NCBI GenBank assembly: GCA_002431915.1
Contig: DJEP01000026.1
Coordinates: 10,544-74,543, forward strand
DNA length: 64,000 nt
Reading direction: 5' to 3'
Source of the DNA: Lachnospiraceae bacterium UBA5895
Lineage (GTDB): Bacteria; Bacillota; Clostridia; Lachnospirales; Lachnospiraceae
The number at the start of each line of letters is the position of its first letter. Positions within the stretch are counted from its first letter, which is position 1. The notes beneath the pieces are model-generated. The model had not been told where the DNA came from. It worked only from the letters and a program-made list of their open reading frames with translations, and searched no databases. Shown one piece after another: positions 8,879-17,790 of the stretch. The translations under genes were made by a program, and so were the position numbers.

Positions 8879-10144
8879 TCAGCCACGCAGTTTGAAGTGA
8901 TCTAACAGCTCGTTCAGAGTCGTTGCAGATGCAGACAACTCCTCGCTGGTAGCGGAAGTCTCCTGGGCTGCTGCGGAGTTGGACTGAATAACATCGTTGA
9001 TGTCTTCCACGCCCTTCTTGATGTTGCTGACAGATGCTGCCTGTTTGTCGGATGCAGTACGGATATTGGCAACCTCCTGGATAATCTGATCCAGTTCGGA
9101 CATAACTTCCTGCATTGCATCATTGGTCTCTTTGGTGACCTTATTACCTACTTCCACTTCATTCAGTGACTCTTCGATCAGCTTCTTGGATTCTACTGCA
9201 GAATTTGCGCTTTCCTCCGCCAGCTGTCTGATCTGATCAGCTACCACTGCAAATCCTCTTCCAGCCTCTCCGGCACGTGCTGCCTCGATGGAAGCGTTCA
9301 GGGACAACAGATTGGTCTGGGATGCGATATTTTCAATATCCGCAATAATCTTCTCAATGTTCTGGGTCGTTCCGTTGATCTTCTTCATGGCAACGACCAG
9401 TTCATCCATCTTCTTCTGACTGTTGGCAGCCTCGATACCCACCTGTTTTGCCTTGTCATGAACAATATCGGTGGACTTGGTATTCTCCAGTACCTGACCG
9501 GTTACTTCTTCTACAGTAGCCACCAGTTCTTCCACGGATGCTGCCTGGTTGGTAGCGCCCTCCGCGATATCCTGTGCACTGACAGCCAGCTGATTGCTTC
9601 CCGAAGATACCTGTTCGGAAGAATCCTGAATGCCGTGCATGGTCTCACTGATCTTGTTTACCATCTCATCCAGTCCATCCAGCACACTGCGAAGCTGACC
9701 TACATAAGCATCCGGACAGCTGCTGTGTACATCGAAATTGCCTTCGGAGAAGTGCTCTACGATGTCAAACAGATCGGATACTACTTTCTTCAGAATGCCG
9801 GCTGCTGTCTCAAAGCTGTCGGAAAGTCTTCCCAGTTCATCCTCTGATTCATAAGGTGTTCCTATTTCAAAATCACCGGCTGCAATCTTCTCGGATGCCA
9901 CTACCAGGTTCTCAATCGGATCCACTAACATTTTGGCAAGCATCTTCGACATAGCTGCGTTAAATGCAATGCCCAAAGCAACTAATATTACAATAATTAC
10001 GATCCCCACGTAACTTTTTGACTGTAACATTCCCACAATTGCAGCAACCGCCAACACCACATATAAAATATCCATGATGCGGAACACAAAAGAAAGCTTA
10101 TTTTTGATTGGTTTCTCCCTCAGCATTTCTTCCAGTTTTTTCAT
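8879..10144 (-). CDS. methyl-accepting chemotaxis protein without extracellular sensor
   Basis: A 421-residue chemoreceptor. Two membrane segments (about 21-40 and 45-63) are separated by only a few residues, so no ligand-binding domain lies outside the cell. A HAMP domain (about 64-116) and the long signalling helix pair follow, with the conserved hairpin tip around [19 protein letters not shown]. It should couple to CheA/CheW in the cytoplasm and may sense membrane state or an intracellular cue. It is a single gene with its own promoter and terminator; no other chemotaxis gene lies in the window. The start has GGAAGGAG upstream. Confidence 0.93.
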   Translation of the reverse strand: MKKLEEMLREKPIKNKLSFVFRIMDILYVVLAVAAIVGMLQSKSYVGIVIIVILVALGIAFNAAMSKMLAKMLVDPIENLVVASEKIAAGDFEIGTPYESEDELGRLSDSFETAAGILKKVVSDLFDIVEHFSEGNFDVHSSCPDAYVGQLRSVLDGLDEMVNKISETMHGIQDSSEQVSSGSNQLAVSAQDIAEGATNQAASVEELVATVEEVTGQVLENTKSTDIVHDKAKQVGIEAANSQKKMDELVVAMKKINGTTQNIEKIIADIENIASQTNLLSLNASIEAARAGEAGRGFAVVADQIRQLAEESANSAVESKKLIEESLNEVEVGNKVTKETNDAMQEVMSELDQIIQEVANIRTASDKQAASVSNIKKGVEDINDVIQSNSAAAQETSATSEELSASATTLNELLDHFKLRG

Positions 10145-10185
10145 TTGTCTCTTGCTCCTTCCGTTTATTAATACTCCTTTATTCT

Positions 10186-10214
10186 ATTTTAATTTCACTT
10201 ATTTGTTTCGTCAA
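10186..10214 (-). promoter_or_regulatory. promoter of the chemoreceptor gene
   Basis: TTGACG (10209-10214) and TAAAAT (10186-10191) are separated by 17 bp on the minus strand, about 40 bases before the start codon. This is a good vegetative-type promoter by eye. Confidence 0.65.
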
Positions 10215-10243
10215 GCGTTAAGCATCTTAAATTTATGTAAAAA

Positions 10244-11404
10244 TCATGCATGGGATGCCTTGCTCATCTCCAGTAATTTATCCCGCATCTCATTTTCAAT
10301 GCGCTGTAAATCTTCCTCGGCGCTCTGTCTTCTCGCACGACCCTCTTCCTGGATCTTCATGACTTCATCCAGTGTATTCATCAGGGTCTGATTGGTGGAT
10401 TTCAATGTTTCAATATCCACAATTCCCCGCTCGGATTCCTTCGCTGTCTCCACAGAAGCCACCTTCAGTGCTTCCGCGTTCTTCTTCAACAGTTCATTGG
10501 TCATATCCGATACGGCGCGCTGTGCCTTGGCGGCATCAGTGGCATGATCCAAACCAATGGCAATAACCATCTGACTCTTCCACAGAGGGATCGTATTCAC
10601 TAACGTCGACTGAATCTTCTCGGACATGGCGATATCATTGGACTGGATCAGACGGATCTGGGGTGCCATCTGCAGGGAAATGGCTCTGGTCAGCTCCAGA
10701 TCATAGATCTTCTTCTCAAACCGCTCACACATTGCCGCGAAATCTTTCGCTGCCTGGGTATCCTCCGGCAATCCGCTCTTCTGTGCCTTCTCTAAAAGTT
10801 CCGGAAGTTCCACGCTTTTTGCCTGCGCCAGTTTCTTTTTTCCTGCCAGGATGTACATGGACAGTTCCTTGAAGTAATTCAGATTCAACTGGTACAGCTT
10901 GTCCAACACTGCCACATCTTTTAACAATACTACCTGGTGGCTCTCCATGGCATCACAGATCTTTGTAATATTGACTTCCGCCTTATCGTACTTTGCTTTC
11001 AGATTGCTCAGCTTGTCCCCACTTTTTTTGAACAGTCCAAAGAAGCCTTTGTCTTCCTCAGTATCAAAATCTTTTAACTGTGCCACCACATCGGTTAAAA
11101 GATTTCCGACTTCTCCCATATCCTTGGTCCGGACATTACTAAGCGCCGTCTCAGAGAAATCAGCGATCTTTTTCTGACTTCCGGCACCGTACTGTAACAC
11201 CGCCTGGGTATTGGTCAGGTCGATCTGTGCTGCAAAATCATCCACCTGCTTCTGTTCTTCCGGTGTAAGTTCCATCTCGGGAACCGCCTGCTCTTCCACT
11301 AACTCTTCCGGCTTCTTCTCCACGATCTCTGCCTTTGCCTCCGCAAAAGGATCCAGTGTAAGTGTCGGTGCCTCTTTCGTTGCTGCATCTAAATTCATAT
11401 TCAT
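10244..11404 (-). CDS. TelA/YaaN-family protein (toxic anion resistance family)
   Basis: A cytoplasmic, mostly helical protein of about 386 residues. It belongs by its look to the TelA family, which is linked to tellurite and cell-envelope stress tolerance without a known enzyme activity. The diagnostic C-terminal stretch TLNQTLMNTLDEVMKIQEEG is present. The start giving MNMNLDAATKEAP is preferred because GGGGG lies about ten bases upstream; an ATG five codons earlier lacks a ribosome site. It follows the XpaC-like gene by about 40 bp; xpaC and the telA-like yaaN are also neighbours in Bacillus, which supports a joint function. Confidence 0.88.
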   Translation of the reverse strand: MNMNLDAATKEAPTLTLDPFAEAKAEIVEKKPEELVEEQAVPEMELTPEEQKQVDDFAAQIDLTNTQAVLQYGAGSQKKIADFSETALSNVRTKDMGEVGNLLTDVVAQLKDFDTEEDKGFFGLFKKSGDKLSNLKAKYDKAEVNITKICDAMESHQVVLLKDVAVLDKLYQLNLNYFKELSMYILAGKKKLAQAKSVELPELLEKAQKSGLPEDTQAAKDFAAMCERFEKKIYDLELTRAISLQMAPQIRLIQSNDIAMSEKIQSTLVNTIPLWKSQMVIAIGLDHATDAAKAQRAVSDMTNELLKKNAEALKVASVETAKESERGIVDIETLKSTNQTLMNTLDEVMKIQEEGRARRQSAEEDLQRIENEMRDKLLEMSKASHA

Positions 11405-11445
11405 AATTGATACCCCCATTTTCTTACCATTGCATCATTTATATT

Positions 11446-12837
11446 TTACTGCTTTTCCATTACAAATTCCGATTCCGTCAGACCTTCCTTTGCCAGCATG
11501 GTCTGTAATACCTGTGCATCTGCCGATGCATCAAAGGCTGCATCCTGGAACAGATTGTTTAACAATGTCACAAATGCCTGATTGATCATGTCCAGTGTCT
11601 TCTCGATCTCTTTCTTGGCATCGAGAATGTCTTCTCCGGGACTGCTGACCTCGTCAAATTCCGCATACTGCTCTACCAGCTTTAAAGTAGTGGGCAGATA
11701 ATAATCCATTAATTTGTGCATTCTGTGCATCTGCTCCGGATGTTCCTGCACTCTGTCGAAAATCTCCTTCAACAGATTCTCCAGACGATACAGCTTCTCG
11801 GAGATTGTCTCTCCTTCGATCCGGTCGTTCAGATCCCGCAGATGTCTGATGTATTCCATCCCCTCTGCCACCATGCTGTGGAGTTCCTGTTTTCTCTCCG
11901 TCTGTGCAGCGTCCTGTGCTGTTTCATTGTCCGGCATCTGTTTTGCCTGTTCTTCTGATTTTTTCTGTTCCAGATAAGCCTTTTCTGTCTCCAGATACTG
12001 ATGATAGATCACATCATTTAACATAAAACAGGTCTCTTTGTCATCCAGATGTCCGTCGGGGAACATTCCGGCTTTCAACATTTTCCGCAGGTCCTTTTTT
12101 ACATAGCGGACGCTTTTGCCGGTATAACGTGCCATTTCCGCGATCACACCGTACATCTTGGTGCCGCACAGTTCCAAATATTTCTCCGCACGCCGTAGTC
12201 TCCTGCGCTGTCCGTTGCCATAGGAGATCATCTCCAAAAATACCAAAGAAAGTACTCCCGGAAGAATTGCCGCGCTTAAATTTGCTGCACTAAAAGCTGC
12301 CAGGAGAAGCTGTACGAAAAGTCCCAGCCCTGAAAAGCCAAGCCCGATGCCACCGAACACGGTACACAGGGTTCCGGATACGCTTCCCTTTTTTTCCATT
12401 TTCACTAACGAAGTCATCTCGGAAGCCGTAGCCGGTCTGGGAGTCACGGGCTGTTCCTGATTCCTTGCACGGTTCTGCGCTGCCTGTGCCTTACGCTGTT
12501 CTTCCCATTGTTTTTCCCGCTCTTTTCGCTGTCTGTGCCATTCTTCGTTCTGTCTGCGGTGTTCTTCCCGCTGTCTTTCCCGTTCTTCGCGCTCCGCCTG
12601 GATCTGTTCTTCGGACTTCTCTTCTTCCCGTTTTTTATCCTGCCAGTTGCGTTGGGAATTCCAGACCTTTTCCTCCGTGGCTTCCCTGGACAGATTCGCC
12701 TGAAAATCTGCTTCCCGCAGAGCATCGTTGACCGTATCGGTTACTAATGTATTCAGTGCCCGGAAATCTCCGGTTTTCATGGCTTCAGCGATGGTCTCTT
12801 TAAATTTTTCCCCTAGATGATTCTGCACTTCACTCAT
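11446..12837 (-). CDS. XpaC-like membrane protein with charged N-terminal coil
   Basis: A 463-residue protein with three parts. The first (about 1-145) is extremely rich in Arg, Glu, Gln and Lys and should be a long helix or coiled coil. The second is a pair of hydrophobic segments (about 155-205). The third is a helical domain containing YIRHLRDLNDRIEGE that resembles XpaC-family proteins. XpaC was named from an indolyl-phosphate hydrolysis phenotype, but no enzyme mechanism is established, so I do not assign one. It starts two bases after the rsgA stop codon, without a clear ribosome site, which implies translational coupling. Its partner downstream is the TelA-like protein. Confidence 0.7.
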   Translation of the reverse strand: MSEVQNHLGEKFKETIAEAMKTGDFRALNTLVTDTVNDALREADFQANLSREATEEKVWNSQRNWQDKKREEEKSEEQIQAEREERERQREEHRRQNEEWHRQRKEREKQWEEQRKAQAAQNRARNQEQPVTPRPATASEMTSLVKMEKKGSVSGTLCTVFGGIGLGFSGLGLFVQLLLAAFSAANLSAAILPGVLSLVFLEMISYGNGQRRRLRRAEKYLELCGTKMYGVIAEMARYTGKSVRYVKKDLRKMLKAGMFPDGHLDDKETCFMLNDVIYHQYLETEKAYLEQKKSEEQAKQMPDNETAQDAAQTERKQELHSMVAEGMEYIRHLRDLNDRIEGETISEKLYRLENLLKEIFDRVQEHPEQMHRMHKLMDYYLPTTLKLVEQYAEFDEVSSPGEDILDAKKEIEKTLDMINQAFVTLLNNLFQDAAFDASADAQVLQTMLAKEGLTESEFVMEKQ

Positions 12838-12839
12838 AA

Positions 12840-13733
12840 TTAATATTTTCTCTGACTTTTCAGTTCCTCATAGAGCAGACAGTAATTCTCGTAACGTGTC
12901 TGCGAAATGTCTCCTTCCGCCACGGCATCCTTCACGCCGCAGACCGGTTCTGAGATATGAGAACATCCTCCGAATCTGCAATATTTTTCAAAAGGAACAA
13001 ATTCGGGATAAAATCCCGCCAGCTGCTCTTTTTCCAGTCCGAACAGCCCCAGGGAACTGAACCCCGGAGTATCCAGAATGTAAGTATCCGGTGCAATGGA
13101 GATCAGTTCGGAATGCCTGGTGGTATGTTTTCCACGCTCGATCTTCTCACTGATGGAGCCGGTCTCCATCACAATCCCCGACTGTAAACAGTTGACTAAC
13201 GAAGACTTGCCGACACCGCTGGGTCCCGCCACCGTGGTGGTCTTGCCCCGAAGCAGGTCTTTTAAACTGTCGATGCCTTCCTTCTCTCTGGCACTGACTG
13301 TAATGGTCTGAAATCCCGCCTGTTCATAGATGGAACGATAATCCTCTTTTTTCCCCTCTGCGTCAATGTCCTGCTTGTTAAAACAGATGATACAGGGAAT
13401 ATCCTGCTGCTGCATCATGATCAGGAAGCGATCCAGCAGATTAAAATTGGGCTGTGGCTTACAGATGGCAAAAATCACCAGTGCCTGATCCACATTGGCT
13501 ACCGCCGGGCGAATCAGTTCGCTGTGCCTGGGAAGCAGTTCTGTGATATTTCCCTTTTTCTGTGCTTCATCTATGACTTCCATCTCCACATCGTCCCCGA
13601 CTAATGGTTTCCTGTGGTCCTTACGGAAGACACCTTTTGCCTTGCATTCATAGATTCCGTCCGCACTGTGGAGTGCATCCCCCGCATGGACGTAATAGAA
13701 TCCGGCAATTCCTTTTATAATCTTGCCCTTCAT
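12840..13733 (-). CDS. rsgA: small ribosomal subunit biogenesis GTPase RsgA
   Basis: RsgA is a circularly permuted GTPase that helps late maturation of the 30S subunit. An OB-fold comes first, then the GTPase motifs in permuted order: NKQD (G4), GPSGVGKSSL (G1, near residue 170) and DTPGFSSLG (G3). A C-terminal zinc-binding part has the pattern YCRFGGCSHISEPVC. Length (297) is normal. It sits directly after the PASTA kinase gene as in many Firmicutes; RsgA-type GTPases are known substrates of such kinases. Confidence 0.96.
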   Translation of the reverse strand: MKGKIIKGIAGFYYVHAGDALHSADGIYECKAKGVFRKDHRKPLVGDDVEMEVIDEAQKKGNITELLPRHSELIRPAVANVDQALVIFAICKPQPNFNLLDRFLIMMQQQDIPCIICFNKQDIDAEGKKEDYRSIYEQAGFQTITVSAREKEGIDSLKDLLRGKTTTVAGPSGVGKSSLVNCLQSGIVMETGSISEKIERGKHTTRHSELISIAPDTYILDTPGFSSLGLFGLEKEQLAGFYPEFVPFEKYCRFGGCSHISEPVCGVKDAVAEGDISQTRYENYCLLYEELKSQRKY

Positions 13734-13749
13734 AGTTCCTGCCTTTGTC

Positions 13750-15882
13750 TTATTCCTTCACGAATTCCACCCTTCGGGTAAAGGACTGGTTCTCCGTAGT
13801 GCCGGGAACATTCACCGTATTGCCATCCGCATCGGTCGTCGTACTTCCTCCCTCCGTTGTCACCTGATAGGTCATGGTAATCGTACCACCGGAAGAAGCG
13901 ATGCCGTTGATATTGGTAGATACCGGGAATGTGGTAACCTTTGTATCCATCAGCACGGTGCCGTCATCTGCCACCAGGGTGATGCCGACTTCCATTCCTG
14001 ATACATACTTGGGTGCCTCGGAAGTCGTCGGTGCCGCAATGCTGACATTGCACTTATAGGTCACTTTCTGTGCGCCCTGGCTCACCTTAATATCAATGGA
14101 GGTTCCCTGATCCACATAAGATCCGTGGGAATAGCTCTGATAGCAGATCATGCCCTCTCCCACTTCATCACTGTAGATATAGGTCACACTGCCTACCGTC
14201 AGTCCGGCTTCGATGGCTTCCACCGTACCATCCTGCTCTGACAGTCCGATCAGATTCGGCACGCGGATCTTCGTATCTTCCTTACCCAGGCTTACGGCAA
14301 CGGTGATCACACTGCCCTTCGGCGCCTTATTGCCTTCTGCGGGAGTCTGGGAGATCACGCGTCCTGCCTCTATGGTATCGGAATAGCCTTCCGTCTTATT
14401 GACCAGAAAGCCCTTGCTTACCAGCTGTGTATTCGCCTCGTCAAAGGTAAGTTCCACCACATTGGGAACTTCCACGCCCTGGGTTCCGGCACTTGCCGTA
14501 AGTGTTACCTTGCTGCCCTTGTCAATCCGGGCACCCACGCTGACATCGGCACTGATAACCACACCTTCTGCCACGGAATCGGATTCCTCATATGCAACTT
14601 CCGTCAGAATTCCCAGTCCGGTCAGTGTATTTCTCGCATCATCCACATTCATGCCTGTGACATCCGGCATGGTGACTTTCACATTTTCTTCTCCGGTCTC
14701 TTCGGTTGTAATTATGGGTCCGGAAGAATTGTTATCGTCATTCTTTTTCCCACCGAAGATCTTCACCGCCAGTACGATCAGGATGATACAAATCACAATA
14801 CCGGCAACGATTGCCAGAATCGTGGTCACTTTTTCCATCTTGGGATCGTAGTCGTAATCGTCTTCGCCTTCTCCCTCTTCTTCGTTCTCGTACATTGCTT
14901 CTGTATCGGAACGCAGACGCATGGTCTCATCGTGATCCGTTTCCTCGTATTCACGATTTGCGGGATAAGGAGTCTTTTTCTTGATCTGTGCCATATCCTC
15001 ATCGGAGAGCATCCGTGTGCCGCCCTCCATGTCCGGATCATGGTTCACCACAAAATCCTCATCCGGATTGATCAGAGACTGCTTCAGGTCAGCGATCAGC
15101 TCCGCCATATTCTGGTATCTGCGGTCCGGGGACTTCTGACAGCATTTCAGTACGATGCTTGCCACACTGGAAGGGATCTCCGGTACATATTCCTTGGGAG
15201 ACGGCATCTCCTCCTGAATGTGTTTGATGGCAATTGCTACCGTGGTCTCCCCATTAAAGGGCACTCTGCCGGTCAGCATCTCGAACATGGTGATTCCCAG
15301 CGAATAAATATCACTCTTCTCATCGCTGTAACCGCCTCTTGCCTGCTCCGGAGAAGTATAATGCACACTTCCCATGACATTGGAAGTAATGGTGTTACTG
15401 GTAGCCGCCTTGGCGATACCGAAGTCCGTCACCTTTACCTTGCCGTCTTTGGAGATAATGATATTCTGCGGCTTGATATCCCGATGAATAATATGATTAT
15501 TATGCGCAGCCTGAATACCCATGCTTACCTGGATGGCAATACTTACTGCCTCCTTATAAGAAAGACGCGCCTTTTTCTCAATGTATTTTTTGAGGGTGAT
15601 GCCTTCTACCAGTTCCATTACGATATAGTAGATTCCGTTCTCTTCCCCTACATCATAGACGTTTACGATGTTTGGATGCATCAGTCCCGCTGCCGCCTGT
15701 GCTTCAATGCGGAATTTAGAGACAAAATTAGCGTTCTCACTGAATTCCTGTTTTAATACCTTGATTGCCACATAGCGATTCAGCTTATGACATTTTGCTT
15801 TATAGACATCTGACATACCGCCGGTTCCGATCTTCTCCAGGATCTCGTAGCGATCGCCAATCATCATTCCTATTTTGATCAT
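13750..15882 (-). CDS. prkC: Ser/Thr protein kinase with PASTA domains (PrkC/Stk1 type)
   Basis: A membrane-spanning kinase that reads cell-wall fragments outside and phosphorylates proteins inside. The kinase domain (about 8-270) has GTGGMSDVYKAK (ATP loop), AIKVLK (Lys), HRDIKPQN (catalytic loop) and DFGIAK. An acidic linker leads to one membrane helix (about 350-372). Three PASTA repeats follow outside the cell (about 395-600), then a Ser/Thr-rich C-terminal domain of unknown fold. The ATG giving MIKIGMMIGDRYEIL is chosen because GGAG lies seven bases upstream; a TTG six codons earlier is less likely. The phosphatase gene just upstream is its natural antagonist. Confidence 0.95.
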   Translation of the reverse strand: MIKIGMMIGDRYEILEKIGTGGMSDVYKAKCHKLNRYVAIKVLKQEFSENANFVSKFRIEAQAAAGLMHPNIVNVYDVGEENGIYYIVMELVEGITLKKYIEKKARLSYKEAVSIAIQVSMGIQAAHNNHIIHRDIKPQNIIISKDGKVKVTDFGIAKAATSNTITSNVMGSVHYTSPEQARGGYSDEKSDIYSLGITMFEMLTGRVPFNGETTVAIAIKHIQEEMPSPKEYVPEIPSSVASIVLKCCQKSPDRRYQNMAELIADLKQSLINPDEDFVVNHDPDMEGGTRMLSDEDMAQIKKKTPYPANREYEETDHDETMRLRSDTEAMYENEEEGEGEDDYDYDPKMEKVTTILAIVAGIVICIILIVLAVKIFGGKKNDDNNSSGPIITTEETGEENVKVTMPDVTGMNVDDARNTLTGLGILTEVAYEESDSVAEGVVISADVSVGARIDKGSKVTLTASAGTQGVEVPNVVELTFDEANTQLVSKGFLVNKTEGYSDTIEAGRVISQTPAEGNKAPKGSVITVAVSLGKEDTKIRVPNLIGLSEQDGTVEAIEAGLTVGSVTYIYSDEVGEGMICYQSYSHGSYVDQGTSIDIKVSQGAQKVTYKCNVSIAAPTTSEAPKYVSGMEVGITLVADDGTVLMDTKVTTFPVSTNINGIASSGGTITMTYQVTTEGGSTTTDADGNTVNVPGTTENQSFTRRVEFVKE

Positions 15883-15929
15883 TCCTGTTCTCCATTCCAA
15901 AAACTAAGTAACTAAGAATATTCTCTGTC

Positions 15930-16658
15930 TTATGCACACGGCTCGATCAGTATCACACTGATATTGTCTTTTCCACCGTTGGCATTGGCTGCTTCTACCA
16001 GGTGCTGTGCCTTTTCCACAAGGTCTCTTGCTCCGCTGATAATCATACGAATCTCTTCATCCTCCAGCATGTTGGTCAGACCGTCCGTACACATTAAGAC
16101 GATGTCACCCTCCTGCAGTTCCACGGTAAAAAAGTCCGGTTCCACATGGTCTTCCGCTCCTACTGCCCTGGTAATAATATTTTTCTTGGGATGATTCCTG
16201 GCGTCCTCACGATCCAGTTCTCCGATACGTACCATTTCCTCTACATAAGAATGGTCTCTTGTGATCTGGCGGATCTTGTTCCCCACCACATAGAGCCTGC
16301 TGTCACCCACATTGGCCACCTGCAAAAATCTGCCCATGCAGGATGCCGCCACTACGGTCGTACCCATGCCTTCCAGTTTCTTATCCTCACTGGCACGCTT
16401 CCGAATCACCGCATTGGCTTCCTCGATTGCCCTGCGGAAAATCAGTGACGGATTCTTCTCGAAAGAATTCTCCATCTCGTTAAGCATGGTCTCCACCGTC
16501 ACCTTCGACGCATAATCTCCCGCATTATGTCCACCCATACCGTCCGCTACGATAAACACGTTGGGCAGGTTACCCACCGGCTCTTCAGAGGTATAGATAT
16601 AGTCCTGATTGATATTTCTTTTCCTTCCAATATCGGTTATGGAAAACGTCTTGAGCAC
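15930..16658 (-). CDS. prpC: PP2C-family Ser/Thr phosphatase (PrpC/Stp)
   Basis: A metal-dependent phosphatase that reverses the action of the PASTA kinase encoded next. The PP2C metal-binding pattern VADGMGGHNAGDYAS is intact, as are TTVVAA, VGDSRLYV and the late GGKDNISVILIE motif. I take the GTG at 16658 as the start: AGGAGG lies nine bases upstream, inside the last codons of rlmN, and only one base separates it from the rlmN stop codon. The upstream extension of the frame has no family resemblance. Length is then 242 residues, typical. Confidence 0.95.
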   Translation of the reverse strand: MLKTFSITDIGRKRNINQDYIYTSEEPVGNLPNVFIVADGMGGHNAGDYASKVTVETMLNEMENSFEKNPSLIFRRAIEEANAVIRKRASEDKKLEGMGTTVVAASCMGRFLQVANVGDSRLYVVGNKIRQITRDHSYVEEMVRIGELDREDARNHPKKNIITRAVGAEDHVEPDFFTVELQEGDIVLMCTDGLTNMLEDEEIRMIISGARDLVEKAQHLVEAANANGGKDNISVILIEPCA

Positions 16659-16659
16659 G

Positions 16660-17733
16660 TCAAACTTCCTCCTGTGAGAGTCCGTCCGGGTTCTGTGTCT
16701 CCTGCACATGACGGCGTCTTAACTGTCCGCAGGCACCGTCGATATCCCGGCCCATTTCCCTTCTAATTGTAACATGTATCTTCTTACTTTCAAGTTTATT
16801 TTTAAATGCCTGAATGTGCTTTGTGTCCGACTGCACGTAATCCCGCTCCTTGATGGGGTTCACCGGGATGAGGTTCACATGGCAGCACAGAGGCTTCGCC
16901 AGGGCGATCAGTTCTCTGGCATCCTCTTCCGTATCATTCACACCGCCCACCAGACTGTACTCAAAAGTGATCCGCCGCCCGGTCTGTTCAAAATAGTACC
17001 GGCAGGCATCCATCAGTTCATCGATGGAATACCGGTTGGCGATAGGCATCAGTTTTCTTCGCTTCTCATTGGTTGTGGCATGCAGGGATAATGCCAGTGT
17101 GATCTGCTGCTTTTCATCCGCCAACTGTCTGATCCTTGGCACAATGCCGCAGGTGGATACCGTCACATTTCTCTGACTGATATTCAGACCGTTCTCATCG
17201 GTTAAAAGATGCAGAAATTTTAACAGATTGTCATAATTATCCATGGGTTCCCCGGTACCCATGACTACCACGTTGGAGACTCTCTCTCCCGTAAGCCTTG
17301 TGATGGCATAGATCTGATCCAGCATCTCGGAAGGCGTCAGATTCCGCTCCAGTCCATCCAGGGTGGACGCACAGAATCTGCAGCCCATACGGCATCCCAC
17401 CTGGGAAGAGATACAGACACTGTTGCCGTGTTTGTACTGCATCCACACGCTTTCCACCACATTGCCGTCAGACAGTTCAAATAAAAACTTTTTCGTTCCG
17501 TCAATCTTCGATTCCTGTATTCTGACAGGCTTTACACAGGTATATTCATACTTTCCCTTGCATTGTTCCCTGAATTTTGCGGAGAGATTGGTCATCTCTT
17601 CAAAGCTTCGCGCTAACTTCACATGCATCCACTCATACATCTGTTTTGCCCGGAAAGCTTTCTCTCCCATGCTCTCCAGTTCGGTTTTCAATTCTTCCAG
17701 ATTCAGGGATTTAATGTCTTTTTTACTATCCAT
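16660..17733 (-). CDS. rlmN: dual-specificity 23S rRNA/tRNA adenine-C2 methyltransferase RlmN
   Basis: A radical-SAM enzyme that methylates C2 of A2503 in 23S rRNA and A37 in some tRNAs. The iron-sulfur motif is Cys114, Cys118, Cys121 (CRMGCRFC), with GTGEPMDN following. A C-terminal cysteine in DGACGQL fits the methyl-carrying residue. Its 357 residues match the family. It is separated from rsmB by a 20-bp tandem repeat and its last codons carry the ribosome site of the phosphatase gene. Confidence 0.96.
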   Translation of the reverse strand: MDSKKDIKSLNLEELKTELESMGEKAFRAKQMYEWMHVKLARSFEEMTNLSAKFREQCKGKYEYTCVKPVRIQESKIDGTKKFLFELSDGNVVESVWMQYKHGNSVCISSQVGCRMGCRFCASTLDGLERNLTPSEMLDQIYAITRLTGERVSNVVVMGTGEPMDNYDNLLKFLHLLTDENGLNISQRNVTVSTCGIVPRIRQLADEKQQITLALSLHATTNEKRRKLMPIANRYSIDELMDACRYYFEQTGRRITFEYSLVGGVNDTEEDARELIALAKPLCCHVNLIPVNPIKERDYVQSDTKHIQAFKNKLESKKIHVTIRREMGRDIDGACGQLRRRHVQETQNPDGLSQEEV

Positions 17734-17740
17734 TCTCTTC

Positions 17741-17790
17741 TTTATTCTTCTTTGTTCTTCTTTATTCTTCTTTGTTCTTCTTTATTCTTC
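17741..17790. repeat. 20-bp tandem repeat at the end of rsmB
   Basis: The plus-strand unit TTTATTCTTCTTTGTTCTTC is repeated exactly at 17741 and 17761, with a further half unit at 17781-17790. The array covers the rsmB stop codon and the whole spacer up to rlmN. In the minus-strand RNA it is a purine-rich stretch of GAAGAA and AAAGAAGAAC blocks that also supplies the ribosome-site region of rlmN. Confidence 0.9.

Noticed and set aside
14932..15756. 274-codon plus-strand open frame opposite the PASTA kinase
   Set aside because: Same reason: the minus strand carries all kinase motifs and the opposite frame has no supporting signal.
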